Assembly (NCBI RefSeq): GCF_963678635.1
Contig: NC_087068.1
Location: 54,840,467-54,904,466 of the forward strand
Length of the DNA: 64,000 bases
Origin: Symsagittifera roscoffensis
Taxonomy: Eukaryota > Xenacoelomorpha > Acoela > Convolutidae
Direction of reading: 5' to 3'
Made by a program: the position numbers and the translations under genes
Shown here: piece by piece, positions 19,265-29,998 of the stretch
How the letters are laid out: each line of letters starts with the position of its first letter
How positions within the stretch are numbered: position 1 is the stretch's first letter
The notes under the pieces: generated by a model
Seen by the model: the letters and a program-made list of their open reading frames with translations, nothing else
Databases searched by the model: none
Told to the model about the DNA's origin: nothing

Positions 19265-21060
19265 GCCGCCAACTTGGATCACTACACCGATCAAATTCCC
19301 ATCCAACCAATCTTACCTCTTCAATCCCAATCATACCACTTTTTGCTTTTCCGCCACCCGATTTTCCATCTAGCAATGTAACATCAGGCATGAATTCCGA
19401 CACTAACTCACATATTTCAGTTTTATACTCCATCTCACAGCTAAATAACCCGAATATTGAAACCCCCGATGAATTTGCCGACTCAGAACCATCCCCATCC
19501 AATAATTTTCATAACCCTTCTAATTTTTCTCAACCTCCTTTTCAACCCATATTGTCAAATAACCCTGACCCAATCACTCCGACACCCTCTTATGCTTCCC
19601 AAGTTACCCCAACCTACTCCTCATACCAATCTGACCAATCATCTCATTCTCCAGACACCCCCCGAATCTCCCCAGAGCTAGATAATTTTATTACCCTCCA
19701 ACAGCAACCCTACCACCTTAACACCCCGACCATAAACCAAATCTCCTCCACTACAAATTCATCCAATCCCCCTACACCCTCTTCAAACTATACTGAATCA
19801 TTAACACCATCATCCACATCCACTATATCTTCACTAAACACTAATAGAGCTTACCGCACTTTTAAAAGAAAATTCCCCAACCATCCTTTCCCAGCAAAAC
19901 CAGGAACAGCCCGTGAATACATCAACCACCCCCAGCATACTAACACTAAAGAATTTTTAGCTATCACTTTACCCTCATTTCCACAATACACCTTAAACAC
20001 CCCTCACGACGCTAACGAAACACGCAACTTTGTAGATGAATACGTTTTAATGCCCACTCTCTCTTGGACCTCATACTATCATTTCACTAACCCTCTTTGC
20101 TTACCTTTATCCAGCACTCCCATCGATATAGACCGAAACAAAGACATGCTATATCGACTAACTACACCACTAACCGCTAGACAGTTTACTTACGTTGGAT
20201 ATAAAAAATCACTAAAAATACACACTGCACCTAGAGCTAATGAATATACGCTAGAATACTACGATCACAACATCATCAGAGCTAACCAAGATCAATTCTT
20301 AGATGACGATCGCTTCGCTAATCCACAAATCACCGAGAAATTTTTCATCAAGACACCATATGTATTTACACTAAACATCTTCGACCGAAAGTTTGATCAC
20401 ATTATTTCAGAAGCATTAACAAACACACAGGCATACGAAAGTTTTAAAGAACGCTTCCAAATCTTTTCACTAACCTTTCATTTCCTTGCACCACACGAAA
20501 GAGATTTACACTGCTCACACGATATTATGTTGCGCACTAAACAAACACATACATACAGTTACTATCGTTTCATCCAAAATCACTTTGACCTCCACACACC
20601 CTCTAGACAACCACACCATCGTTTCCAATTCATCAATTCAAAATACACTTCACCGTATTTCCTAAATTTCACATATTGTATTAAAGACACTAACCTCCAT
20701 GGTATTCTTCGTAATTATGACCCCATAACCCAAATGTACATTTTCTGCCCCATCACCAAAACCTTCAACGCCGAAGAATCCCGACCCTTCCTTATCCCGC
20801 ACGAATTCCTACAACCTATAGAAATCCCAATTTTAGAATTCATCCACAACACTAAATTTAACCACAAATTATATAACTTAATCCAAAACACACCTTATGA
20901 GTTTGCAGTAGGCACTGAAGAACTAACCACTATTAAGGCACTTCAATTGCTTTGGCCACTGCTTCAAACTAAAAATATCATCCGCATCTTAGCTAAACTA
21001 CTAACAACTTCAGAACTAATTCACGACATCTTCCCCCACGGTTTTTTCCCCGACGACTAA
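19261..21060 (+). CDS. 599-residue accessory protein of unknown family
   Basis: The first 200 residues are Ser/Pro/Thr/Asn-rich and probably disordered. The remainder (about 200-599) looks like a folded cytosolic domain rich in aromatic residues and His, with regular hydrophobic spacing and no membrane segment or signal peptide. It starts by ATGA overlap with the end of the envelope-like ORF (19261-19264) and ends 1.56 kb before the 3' LTR. I recognise no family. Codon use (C-rich, G-poor) resembles the other element ORFs though it is more C-rich than gag. Position downstream of env recalls retroviral accessory genes; function unknown. No lesion seen. Confidence 0.75.
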   Translation: MSRQLGSLHRSNSHPTNLTSSIPIIPLFAFPPPDFPSSNVTSGMNSDTNSHISVLYSISQLNNPNIETPDEFADSEPSPSNNFHNPSNFSQPPFQPILSNNPDPITPTPSYASQVTPTYSSYQSDQSSHSPDTPRISPELDNFITLQQQPYHLNTPTINQISSTTNSSNPPTPSSNYTESLTPSSTSTISSLNTNRAYRTFKRKFPNHPFPAKPGTAREYINHPQHTNTKEFLAITLPSFPQYTLNTPHDANETRNFVDEYVLMPTLSWTSYYHFTNPLCLPLSSTPIDIDRNKDMLYRLTTPLTARQFTYVGYKKSLKIHTAPRANEYTLEYYDHNIIRANQDQFLDDDRFANPQITEKFFIKTPYVFTLNIFDRKFDHIISEALTNTQAYESFKERFQIFSLTFHFLAPHERDLHCSHDIMLRTKQTHTYSYYRFIQNHFDLHTPSRQPHHRFQFINSKYTSPYFLNFTYCIKDTNLHGILRNYDPITQMYIFCPITKTFNAEESRPFLIPHEFLQPIEIPILEFIHNTKFNHKLYNLIQNTPYEFAVGTEELTTIKALQLLWPLLQTKNIIRILAKLLTTSELIHDIFPHGFFPDD

Positions 21061-22613
21061 CAGGTAAGTATGAATTAAGTAAATATTACTAATTAATTAC
21101 AGTATTAAAAACTCACCATTCTTTATTCATGTTTTCTTTAGATTTTTAGCCTTCATCCTAGATCATCTGAAAAATTCACAAAAGAAAAATAAAAAATAGC
21201 AAACTTCTTCAAAACTGTTTAAGACCCTATTAAACTTTTGCACCAACAATTAAATAAATATAATACCAATGCAGTAAATTAATTTATAAAATTTCCCCCC
21301 AAAAGCAGTAAATCTACATATGATGAAAATTTGTATCTTAAAATTCCCCCATAACTAGCAGTAAATTTCCAAATTCTATGCAGTAAATTAATAAAATGCA
21401 ATTGCAGTACTAACCTTTTGATATTTTCATTCATTCGAACAGAAATTCTATCCACACTCGCACTGCTCGCCCACGAAGAATTGTTTAAAATAATGAATTT
21501 CAGTTTCAAGTTTTCACACTCAACAACTCTAACATACAATAACATGTTTCAAACTTTCCTTTAACCCGGTTGGAAAGGAATCATATACTAAACAAAACTA
21601 ACCAACGCAGCTTACTAAATACCACAAATCATAGAATAACAGCATGACTTAGAAAAGGAAACCAACGGTACCCAAACCGGACTAACCCAGTTTAAAACTG
21701 GATAATTTATTCTTTTGAAGACTATTACAAAGTCTTAGAAAGAAATAATAAAACACAAAAAAGTCGAAAGACAAACCCATACCACAAACAATTTGCTTTT
21801 TGGAAAAAGTACATAACCAACAAGACATAAGTAAAACCACAACAAACCCAACATAAAACGTTGTCACATAACAGGACCCCTCACAAACACCGCATGAAAT
21901 CATACTCCCACTCCTGGCCTAACCCACCAGGAAAGGACGTCCTGAGCATGCTCTATAGCCGGCCTAACCCACCGCGCTACATCCACGCTTTGTGACCACA
22001 CCTTTATTTTTAATAAGAGCTACTCAAGTGTGAGTAACTCTTCAAAATAACCGAACTAAAACAAAAAGCTTTTGTGAAAACAACTAACTAAAATCATTAT
22101 AAAAAAATATTAAACTAATAAAAGTTTTATAAAATGTAAAATCACATGATGCAATATATAGATCAGAATACAACACCAAGGACGAACATCAAAAGACAAG
22201 ACGACCTCACTACACTCGAGAGAGAATGACCAACTACAATCGATATGCCGCTCACAATCACAACTCAAAGGATTTAGAGTACGACTTGACTTCGCAGAAA
22301 AGGACTTCATTGAACTAGACCAATGACCACCTCGATGTTCAAGTATACGTACAGATCCGAGTAACCAGGCATCCCCTCCACGCACAATCTCCACGCCATT
22401 CCCAAACTAGATCATACACAAAAGAAGTTCTCCACGCAGAACAGAAAAACCTGACATAGCCAACCATTCTGGAATCAGAATTGACTTTGTTGCAGAGACT
22501 CAGTCGTTGTCACAAGAAGAAGCGAAAGAAAATTATGATGTTCGCCAAATACCAACGTCCATCATCCACCCTTGAATTACAGAAGAACTGTTCTAAAAAA
22601 CTCTGTAAAACCC
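21061..22613 (+). other. Long 3' non-coding tract of the giant element
   Basis: About 1.55 kb without a convincing sense ORF. It contains five scattered GCAGTA(AAT) motifs (21271, 21305, 21358, 21380, 21404), a repeated GGCCTAACCCACC (21916 and 21961) beside the small palindromes CCTGG...CCAGG and GGACGTCC, and GTTTAAAACTGG-type inverted motifs near 21690. It may hold export, packaging or splicing signals. Confidence 0.6.
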
Positions 22614-22620
22614 GGATGGG
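22614..22620 (+). promoter_or_regulatory. Short polypurine tract before the 3' LTR
   Basis: GGATGGG lies directly before the 3' LTR start TGAAACC, the expected place for plus-strand priming. It is short for a polypurine tract. Confidence 0.55.
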
Positions 22621-23030
22621 TGAAACCTGATCTAAACTATATTTTATGATTGGATAAATTAAATGTTTTACCAATGTAAAGTATTTAATATTAACCAATC
22701 ATGATCCATCTAACTAACAACCCACTTATTTGTAAGTGCTGAAGTTACTTGTAATTTCAGCACCAGAGAGATTTGAATTTAACTTAGAAATTAGTTGGAC
22801 TCTCCCGAGCACTTCAGCAGCCGCAATAAACCAGTATACCCTAGATCTATTGAGCCTAGCAGAGACTAGTTAAACAACCTGAGACTAGATAGTATAAGAG
22901 TAAGATTAGGATCGGTATTAGACTAAGAAGTTGCACGAATCTATCCGGCCGAAAATAAGATAGCGTGACGAGCAGACGGTGTACCCTATCCGAAATTACT
23001 CTATGAGTTATACACCCCAGTCATAACTCA
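22621..23030 (+). repeat. 3' LTR of the giant Gypsy element
   Basis: 410 bp, identical by eye to 4166-4575, ending CATAACTCA before the ATTT duplication. AATAAA is at 22825-22830 and the LTR stem-loop at 22736-22763. Confidence 0.95.
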
Positions 23031-23463
23031 ATTTATTGCAATTAATTGTTCATCAATTAATTTTTAAAAGGCTCTGGCGGCTCTCGCTATACGAAGTTTA
23101 GAAGGCCGGTTAATATCGCGAGGTGAATAGACATCCTCTTCAATAATTGTAGGCTGAGTGGACCTTCGGGCAAGTGGAACGGCACTTGGTACAAGTATGC
23201 TAATTGGGTCCCGCAAATTTTGTACTTACTTTTGTACTTATTTTTGTACTTATTATCCAGTCGAAACACAATATAAATTTAAAAAAGACAAATAGACAAG
23301 TACAAACCATGTTACACGAAAATTTTAAAGCCGAAAAATTTTCATCAGGGACCCATCCAAGTTCAAGGGACGCAACTATCATACTTGTACCCAGCACCTT
23401 TTCCGAGATTTTTTTAATATATAGTTCTGGAAAATTATCGAAAAAAATTGTCAGAAAAGTCAT
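23031..23463. other. Non-coding flank of the giant element
   Basis: Host flank with the target-duplication copy ATTT at 23031-23034 and the inverted AATTAATTG/CAATTAATT motif near 23041-23066. A short GTACTTATTTTTGTACTT repeat lies at about 23220-23260. No gene seen; a 98-codon frame at 23204-23500 has no domain. Confidence 0.5.
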
Positions 23464-23934
23464 CATTACGAGGCCAAACTGTGCATTCTGTGCATTGTAA
23501 GCGGATTCCGCAACAGGCCCAAATCAGGTTTGTCGCGGAATCCGAAACATTGCTAGAACTTTTTGATTTTCTTTGTTGAATTGGATTCCACAAACAAATA
23601 CCAAAAACATTGTATCGCTCAAAATTGCTCCAAAAATAAGCAAATTTGCGGAATCCGCAACTGTATTTATGGAATCCAGAACAGTTCGTGGAATCCACAA
23701 ACAAATAATGAGACGTGTGTGGAGTTGGATTGAGCTCTTGCGGAATCCACAACTGTAAGCAGAATCCGCAAACTGTAAGTGGAATCCGCAACATGTAGCT
23801 GGAATCCGCAAATTGAAAGTGGAATCCGCACTTTGTTTGCGGGTTCCGTTTACATATATGTATGTGTAGAAGTGTTAAAAATTATATCTTTTCATTACTA
23901 TATAGATCAGTTACCAGTTGGAATCCCAATTTTT

Positions 23935-24150
23935 TATCTCAATTCCTGTCAAACACCCAACTTTGATCTCAAATCCTGTCGAACAAACCCAACTTCGATC
24001 TCAATTCCTGTCAAACATACGCAACTTCGTTCTCATCTCATTTCCTGTCAAACATACCCAGCTTCAATATACGTTCCTAAAAACACTTAACTTCGATCTC
24101 AATTTCTATCATCAATCTCAATTCCTGAAATCTCAATTCCTGTCAACTGA
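23935..24150. repeat. Degenerate minisatellite ATCTCAATTCCTGTC
   Basis: About six imperfect units of 30-35 bp, built on ATCTCAATTCCTGTCAAACA followed by a CCCAACTTCG-type segment. Short frames across it are by-products of the repeat. Confidence 0.75.
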
Positions 24151-25849
24151 ACAAACGGAAATAAATTTATTCATCAGTTCATTTCTAGCCATTCAGTTAC
24201 AAAAAAGCTTTAATTCGGCCATTTGAAGTTTTTTCAAATTGCGAAACCAGAACATAGTTTGTTAGAACAGTATTAGATTTTTCAGGACTATAATTTTGTG
24301 TTTCTGGACTTAAAATATAATTCTGCTCAAATTCAAGTTTTGGTAACTTTTATCTTATACTATTTTATTCAAATTATTTAAGTAGATCATTTACTCCCTG
24401 TGAACAAAATACTTCAAATAAATAATTGACTTCCACGAACAATTTTGACAGGCCGGCATAAATTTCAGACCATAGAACTTACTAGAAATAGTGAAAAATA
24501 CTTACTGGAAAATTGGAATACAGTTAAATTTAAAACCTCAAAGAAAAAATAAACAGTCATAACAAACAGTAAACAGTTTAAGTAGTTTTTTCTCCAAGAC
24601 GGAATTCAAGGAACTGCTGCCTCCTAATTGAGTTTAAAAACAGACAAGGTAAAGATCTTATGTCTCACCGCTAGCCAGAAAAAAATTAAGGACACAGAAC
24701 AATCAAGAGAAAATATTTTTATGCACAAATAAAATTGCAACTTTCAAGCACGAAAAAACCAAATATCCATTTGAACTAGTCCATTGGCAAGCTTACATGC
24801 GTCGTAGGCTTGATTCAAGAACTCGTCATCCACAAATTTTTAAAAGATATAGGAAAAAACCGAAACTATCAAGATAACAGAATAAAAAGTAGTTTTCGAT
24901 TGAAACGGCCATCATATCAAAACACAGAAAACTCATGGGTAATTTTTATCCTGAGATAGTAGTGCACGCGTATAGAGAACTATTAAAAAAATTTTGAACA
25001 AGGGATCCAAGTTTTTCAAGGATTGAAATGATTTCTGAAAAAAAATAAAAAACATTTTTTCAAAATTTTTCAAAATTTTGACTAATTTTTGGCCGGACTC
25101 TATCTATTCAACTGTTAACATGACCGACCCGATTTTAAAAATGGCTAACCCCAGTTTTATGCTTTTTTGACTCATGCAAAAAAAAGTTTTTGTTCGTAGA
25201 AATTTATACTTTCAGGACTCTGAACATGGAATAAAAAAAACTTAACAAAAAAAAATTTGATGACAGTCTGAAAAAAGAACCACGTATCAAAAAACTGAAA
25301 ACGTAAACACCAAATTTTACACTCTGACCTACTTCAAAAACCGTTATTGTTTTTCAAACAACCCTTTCGACTTCAAAAATTTAATTAATATTTTTGAAAA
25401 GAACTCCTGAAAAACAGCCCGAAATTGATCTCGTTTTTCTGACACTCAAGATGACGATTTTTTTTTAAATTTTAACTGAAGGAAAACTGACCTTATCTTT
25501 TCTCCTGATTGCAAGAAATTGCCAATATAAATCATTGAAAATCAAAAGAGTAGCTTTGTCATAACGCTATGCTGAAAAAATGTGGATCGAGCCAACCCCC
25601 AGTTAACAGCAAAAAAACACCCTCAAAATTGTGTTTCAGCAAAAAAGCATTAGTTTGTAAAAAAAAAACTCCGGCAAGTTTTGGGCAAGCTCCAACAGTT
25701 TTTTGAGACGGGAAAGTTCCTTGAGAATAAAACATTCAGAGCTCTAATTTTGTTTAATGATTTTGAGTTTGCTAATCAGAAAGATTTGAATAGCTAACTC
25801 ATAATTTCACTCTGTCATTTCATCCTAATTTCTCCATAATTTGAATTCA

Positions 25850-26260
25850 CGCTCCCAAATATTGAATCTCAAATACCGAATGAATCCCAAATACAGAATC
25901 TCAAATACTGAAGCCTAAATACTGACCTAATTCGGCGATATATCTTCAGGACTCTGTCATCTCATCCCAAATACTATCTTCATGATTTGAATTCACGCTC
26001 CCAAATACTGAATCTCAAATACAAAATCCCAAATACAAAATCTCAAATACCGAATCCCAAATACAGAATCTCAAATACTGAAGCCTAAATACTGACCTAA
26101 TTCGGCGATATATCTTCAGGACTCTGTCATCTCATCCTGAATACTATCTTCATGATTTGAATTCACGCTCCCAAATACTGAATATTAAATACAAAATCCC
26201 AAATACTCTACCTCAAATACTGAATCTCAAATACCGACCGATATGTCAACCCATTATTGA
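25850..26260. repeat. CCAAATACTGAATCT minisatellite in a 170-bp higher-order repeat
   Basis: 15-bp units (CCAAATACTGAATCT and variants) alternate with a longer segment carrying CTAATTCGGCGATATATC and GACTCTGTCATCTCATCC. The longer segment recurs with a period of about 170 bp (for example 25921 and 26091). Confidence 0.8.
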
Positions 26261-26819
26261 ATTAACCCATATACCGAATTAACCCATTGAAACTCTTCGG
26301 TGTTGTGTTTTAAGAACAATGATCAAAAAAACTGCTTGCAAATACTAAAGTGTGATATTCATCGATTTAGTTAAACAATGTTTTAAGATTTGTTCGTGGA
26401 TTCCGCTGTTAATGGTTAAGTCGTTGCTTTTAAAATCCGCTAATGCATGTGCAAGTTCAGTAATAAACAAACTTCTGTATTCCTTTACAGTTTGCGGAAT
26501 CCGCTTACATTTGCGGACTCCGCTTACAAATTTTGCGGACTCCACTTACATTTGCGGATTCCACTAACATTTTGCGGAATCCACTTACAGTTGCGGAATC
26601 CAGAAAAACTAGTTATGCTTGCTTGTTGCGGAATCCACAACAAACTAAATGTGCTAACAAAGTATAACGTTACAAGCATATGTATGCGGAACGCACCTAA
26701 ATCTTGTAAGTGGAATCCACTTACATTTTGGAACTTGTTTAAATACTTGTCTCTGGAATCCAGGATAATATAGACACAAAATTGTGCGCCTATCCAGTGC
26801 ACAGTTTGGCCTCGTAATG

Positions 26820-29131
26820 ATAATTTTTCAAAGCACGTAAATTTTTTGAGCCGGAGTACAAAGCATGAAATGACGGAAAATGCAAAAAATCTGAAAAACC
26901 GTGAGCTTATTTTTACAGCAATTTTTGTAATGAATTTTGTAATGACTTAACCATGGTTAATTTTACGCAAACTTCATTCATACATCGGTGTACTGCGGGT
27001 CGGAACCCAAAATCCTGGAACTGGAAAAAAGCGCTCAGAACCAGTGTCCGGAAATTATTAACGAAAAAAAAGGATTTCAATAGATTGTTTTTGAATGGTG
27101 TAATGCGAATTAGACAAATTGTGCGATAAGAGAAAGGACTTCGTTCATAACTAGTTTCAAATTCTATGCTGCTACTGGAAATATGATTCATTTATCGAAT
27201 TTTGTTACCAACTTTGACTACCACCAACAAATTGGACTCCCTTTGCAAGAGAGGGGATACTTAACAAGATCCAATTTCTTGTGTATAAAACTTCTCAAAA
27301 CTCTTCTCGAAAACAATTTCGCCCAAGGCTTTTTCAATCTCAATCAAAAATGAAGCTTATCTGATAAAAACAATTTCATAGGCTTAGAACTAAAGCAGTT
27401 TAGCACTTTTGCTCTCTCATCAATCAAAGCCAAGTAGCAATCAAAGCAATCTACCAATCAAGATCATTTTCATACCCAACAATTGGATTTAAAGTTTTTT
27501 TAAACGTTTTTGTAGTTATATTAAAGCTTTTAAGCCAAAAATTTCATTTGAGCTTTCTCTGGTTTTATAAGTTCATGCTTAGGAGAGAAAAAACTCAGAA
27601 GTAGTCCCCATCGCTATTGAACATTCGACCCCATCTAATTCGGATTTTTTTTCTGATCTACGAAAAAATTGAAAAATTGGAGAGTTCTGTTGTATGTTAG
27701 CAATTATCTGTTTGCCAGTACCACTTTTGAAGCTAGCGTTTTAATTTTTTTCCTTGTTTTTCCATTAATCGATTTTATTGAATTCGCAGGTTGGCTAATC
27801 TCAAGATTGGGGACCTAAATATGGAAAACCTTCAACTAATCAGAATTGTAGAAAGCAATGAAAACTTTTCGCCGCTGATTGTTTTATGCAGTAAACCGGT
27901 ATCGGAAACCGGAATCAAATTTTGTTCAGAAAATCGAGAACAAGTTTTGGGCCAATAAAGCCAAGAATTTTCACAAACAATTTGTGTCTCGGTTCTGACA
28001 CTTCAGGCAGAAAACCGAAAGCAAGCGTCTTGCCGATAACTGCCAGGCATTTTCAGAAACAGTTCACGTCTCGGTTCTGGCAAGCTGTCAACTGGTATCA
28101 GCTTGATTGCATTATCTGCCTATTTATCAATTTTTAGGCAAATATTGAATTGAAAGCCATAAATAATGTTGATTACACGGTTCAATCAGATTTGTAAAAA
28201 CTCGATTCTTGTTGTCTGGTATTTTTTTTCTCCGTCATTTATTCCCTCCGCCTTTGAAGATTTCACCGATTTGTGGAATCACTCCCGTAACTGATAGTTT
28301 TGGGAACCATTGCTTCTTTTTCCACATTCAGTTTATGACCAGACATGACATCATTTAATATTTCAAAGTAATTCTTGTTTGAAGTCCTGATAGTTCAAGC
28401 TCTGATCAGTTTAACGAGGTAAGGCCAGGTGATTGTGGATGAGAGCGAAGCTTTAAATAGTCATTAAAGTTATTCAAGTCTATCATTCAGGTCTGCAGCA
28501 TTTTTGCGTTAATAGGTTTTTTATTTTAGTTTTGACCGTCTTTTTTAATTGTCCACTTAGAGCAAGACTTACTTATAGAGGCTTCTAGTTTTTAGTTACA
28601 GTTTAACAATGCTTAAAGCTTTTCAAACTAATTTGCCATTTTTTCGTTGGCGGCAAAAAGATAACTGAAAACTAGGAAGAACTTCTTCCTAATTTTCAAC
28701 CATCACTTTGTCGTCAACGGAAAAGAGGCTAATTAGTTCAGAAAATTTTTAATCCCTCCGTTATATTCGCTATTGGGGAAAAATGGCGAGTCATTGCTCA
28801 GTTTTGTACCGAAATTTCGAAGTTTTTTCATCTCAAAATGCCATTTAGCTTTGTATCGTTTCTATGTTCAATCATTTCCTCATTACGGGTCCCCATACTT
28901 GTTCCACTTAAAAAGAAAACATAATTTTAACTGAAACTTCTGTGAATTACTCTGATTGGCTAAGATTGGCTAAAAGTTGTTCACAGTTTTATGCCGACCT
29001 AGAAATTAGCCGATTTGTTTTTAAGAAAGTAAGAATTTTTGGTCAAGGCTACAAAAAACAAACCGGATCAAGTTAACACCCCCCCCCCAAATAGACCAAG
29101 TTAAGATCCTCCACGCCAGCGCTTAATATAA
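26820..29131. other. Non-coding stretch with one short tandem duplication
   Basis: No gene supported. A degenerate tandem pair at about 27955-28085 shares GCCA.G.ATTTTCA.AAACA and GTCTCGGTTCTG. A weak inverted repeat spans 28640-28740 (AACTAATTTGCC...AGGCTAATTAGTT). Confidence 0.5.
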
Positions 29132-29789
29132 CATTACGAGGCCAAACTGTGCACTGGATAGGCTCACAGTTTTGTGTCTGTATGTTCCTGAGTTCCAGAG
29201 ACAAATCTTTAAACATGTTCCATAATTTAAGTGGATTCCACTTACAAAAGTTTCGTGGATTCAGCGTACAAATACCTGTAACGTAATGTTTGTCGGCACA
29301 TTTGTTTTGTTGCAGATTCCGCAACAAGCAAATACAGCTAGTTGTTCTGGATTCTGCAACTTTAAGTGGATTCCGCAAAATAAAAGTGGAATCCGCAAAA
29401 TGTAAGTGGAATCCGCAAATTCAAGTGGAATCCGCAAACAAAATGCGGATTCCACTTACAATTTGCGGATTTTACTTACGATTCGCGGATTTCGCTTACA
29501 GTTGCGGCTTACGCAATAGCTCAATGTAACTATACACATGTCTTATTATTTGTTTGTGGATTCCACAGAGTGATCTGGATTCCGCAAATACAGTTGCGGG
29601 TTTCGGAAAATCACCTATTTTGGAGCAATTTTCAGCGGTACAATGTTTCAAGTATCAGTCTGTGGAATCCAAAACAACCTAGAAGATTAAAAAAAAGTTG
29701 CAGGGCTGCGGATTCCGCGACAAATCTGATTTTGGCCTGTTGCGGAACCCGCTTACAATGCACAGAATGCACAGTTTGGCCTTGTAATG
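29132..29789 (+). mobile_element. Complete TIR element with GGAATCCGCAA core (family C)
   Basis: 658 bp. Inverted ends are CATTACGAGGCCAAACTG (left) and CAGTTTGGCCTTGTAATG (right, ends 29789). The interior contains about fifteen GGAATCCGCAA-like units in both orientations, many spaced by TGTAAGT. The flanks both present AA, compatible with a 2-bp duplication. No coding capacity. Its two halves match the outer parts of the elements at 23464-26819 and 48490-49453. Confidence 0.75.
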
Positions 29790-29871
29790 AAATTAAATTT
29801 GCTAAGCGCTGCATGTAAAATGGTCGATTCTGATTGGCCGAAAAATCCCAACTTAGAACCATGTTAACATC

Positions 29872-29950
29872 TAACATCTTCCCCCCTCCTACCCCCCCCC
29901 CCCCCCCCAAAAAAAACGGCTTTGGGAGGGGGGGGGGGGAGGATGTTAAG
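29872..29950. repeat. Poly-C / poly-G inverted tract
   Basis: TTAACATC and a C-run (about 29881-29908) face a G-run (about 29926-29941) followed by GGATGTTAA. The whole forms a 75-nt hairpin and has the composition for a G-quadruplex or i-motif. Confidence 0.7.
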
Positions 29951-29998
29951 TTGGTGCAACAAACCAGTAGCGACAATTTTTTTTGAATATTGAAATTT

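Larger units (their letters stand above)
4166..23030 (+). mobile_element. Giant complete Ty3/Gypsy LTR retroelement with accessory ORFs
   Basis: The element is 18,865 bp, about three times a usual Gypsy element. It has 410-bp LTRs (4166-4575, 22621-23030) that I read as identical, TG...CA termini, a 4-bp flanking duplication ATTT (4162-4165, 23031-23034), a primer-binding site two bases after the 5' LTR, and a short purine tract before the 3' LTR. The order protease-RT-RNase H-integrase with a zinc-binding integrase N terminus and a GPY-like C terminus defines Ty3/Gypsy (Metaviridae). Extra genes lie on both sides of gag-pol: a basic ORF upstream, and two small membrane ORFs, an ATG-less ORF, an envelope-like ORF and a 599-codon ORF downstream. 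The plus strand is A/C-rich and G-poor throughout. Identical LTRs imply recent insertion. Two interruptions of gag-pol (a stop at 6861, a frame change near 12535-12584) are either recoding sites or recent lesions. Confidence 0.95.
23464..26819 (-). mobile_element. TIR element with GGAATCCGCAA repeats, long interior
   Basis: The left end CATTACGAGGCCAAACTG (23464) is matched inverted by CAGTTTGGCCTCGTAATG ending at 26819. The outer 350-400 bp at each side are packed with GGAATCCGCAA / TTGCGGATTCC units and match, in reverse orientation, the two ends of the complete 658-bp element at 29132-29789. I therefore read 23464-26819 as one 3.36-kb family member (family C). The flanks share AT, compatible with a 2-bp duplication. 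The interior (23850-26390) has no long ORF, so it is a degenerate or non-autonomous version, or carries nested insertions. Confidence 0.6.

Noticed and set aside
23435-23811. 119- and 95-codon minus-strand ORFs
   Set aside because: They read through GGAATCCGCAA repeats of a TIR element and give repetitive peptides.
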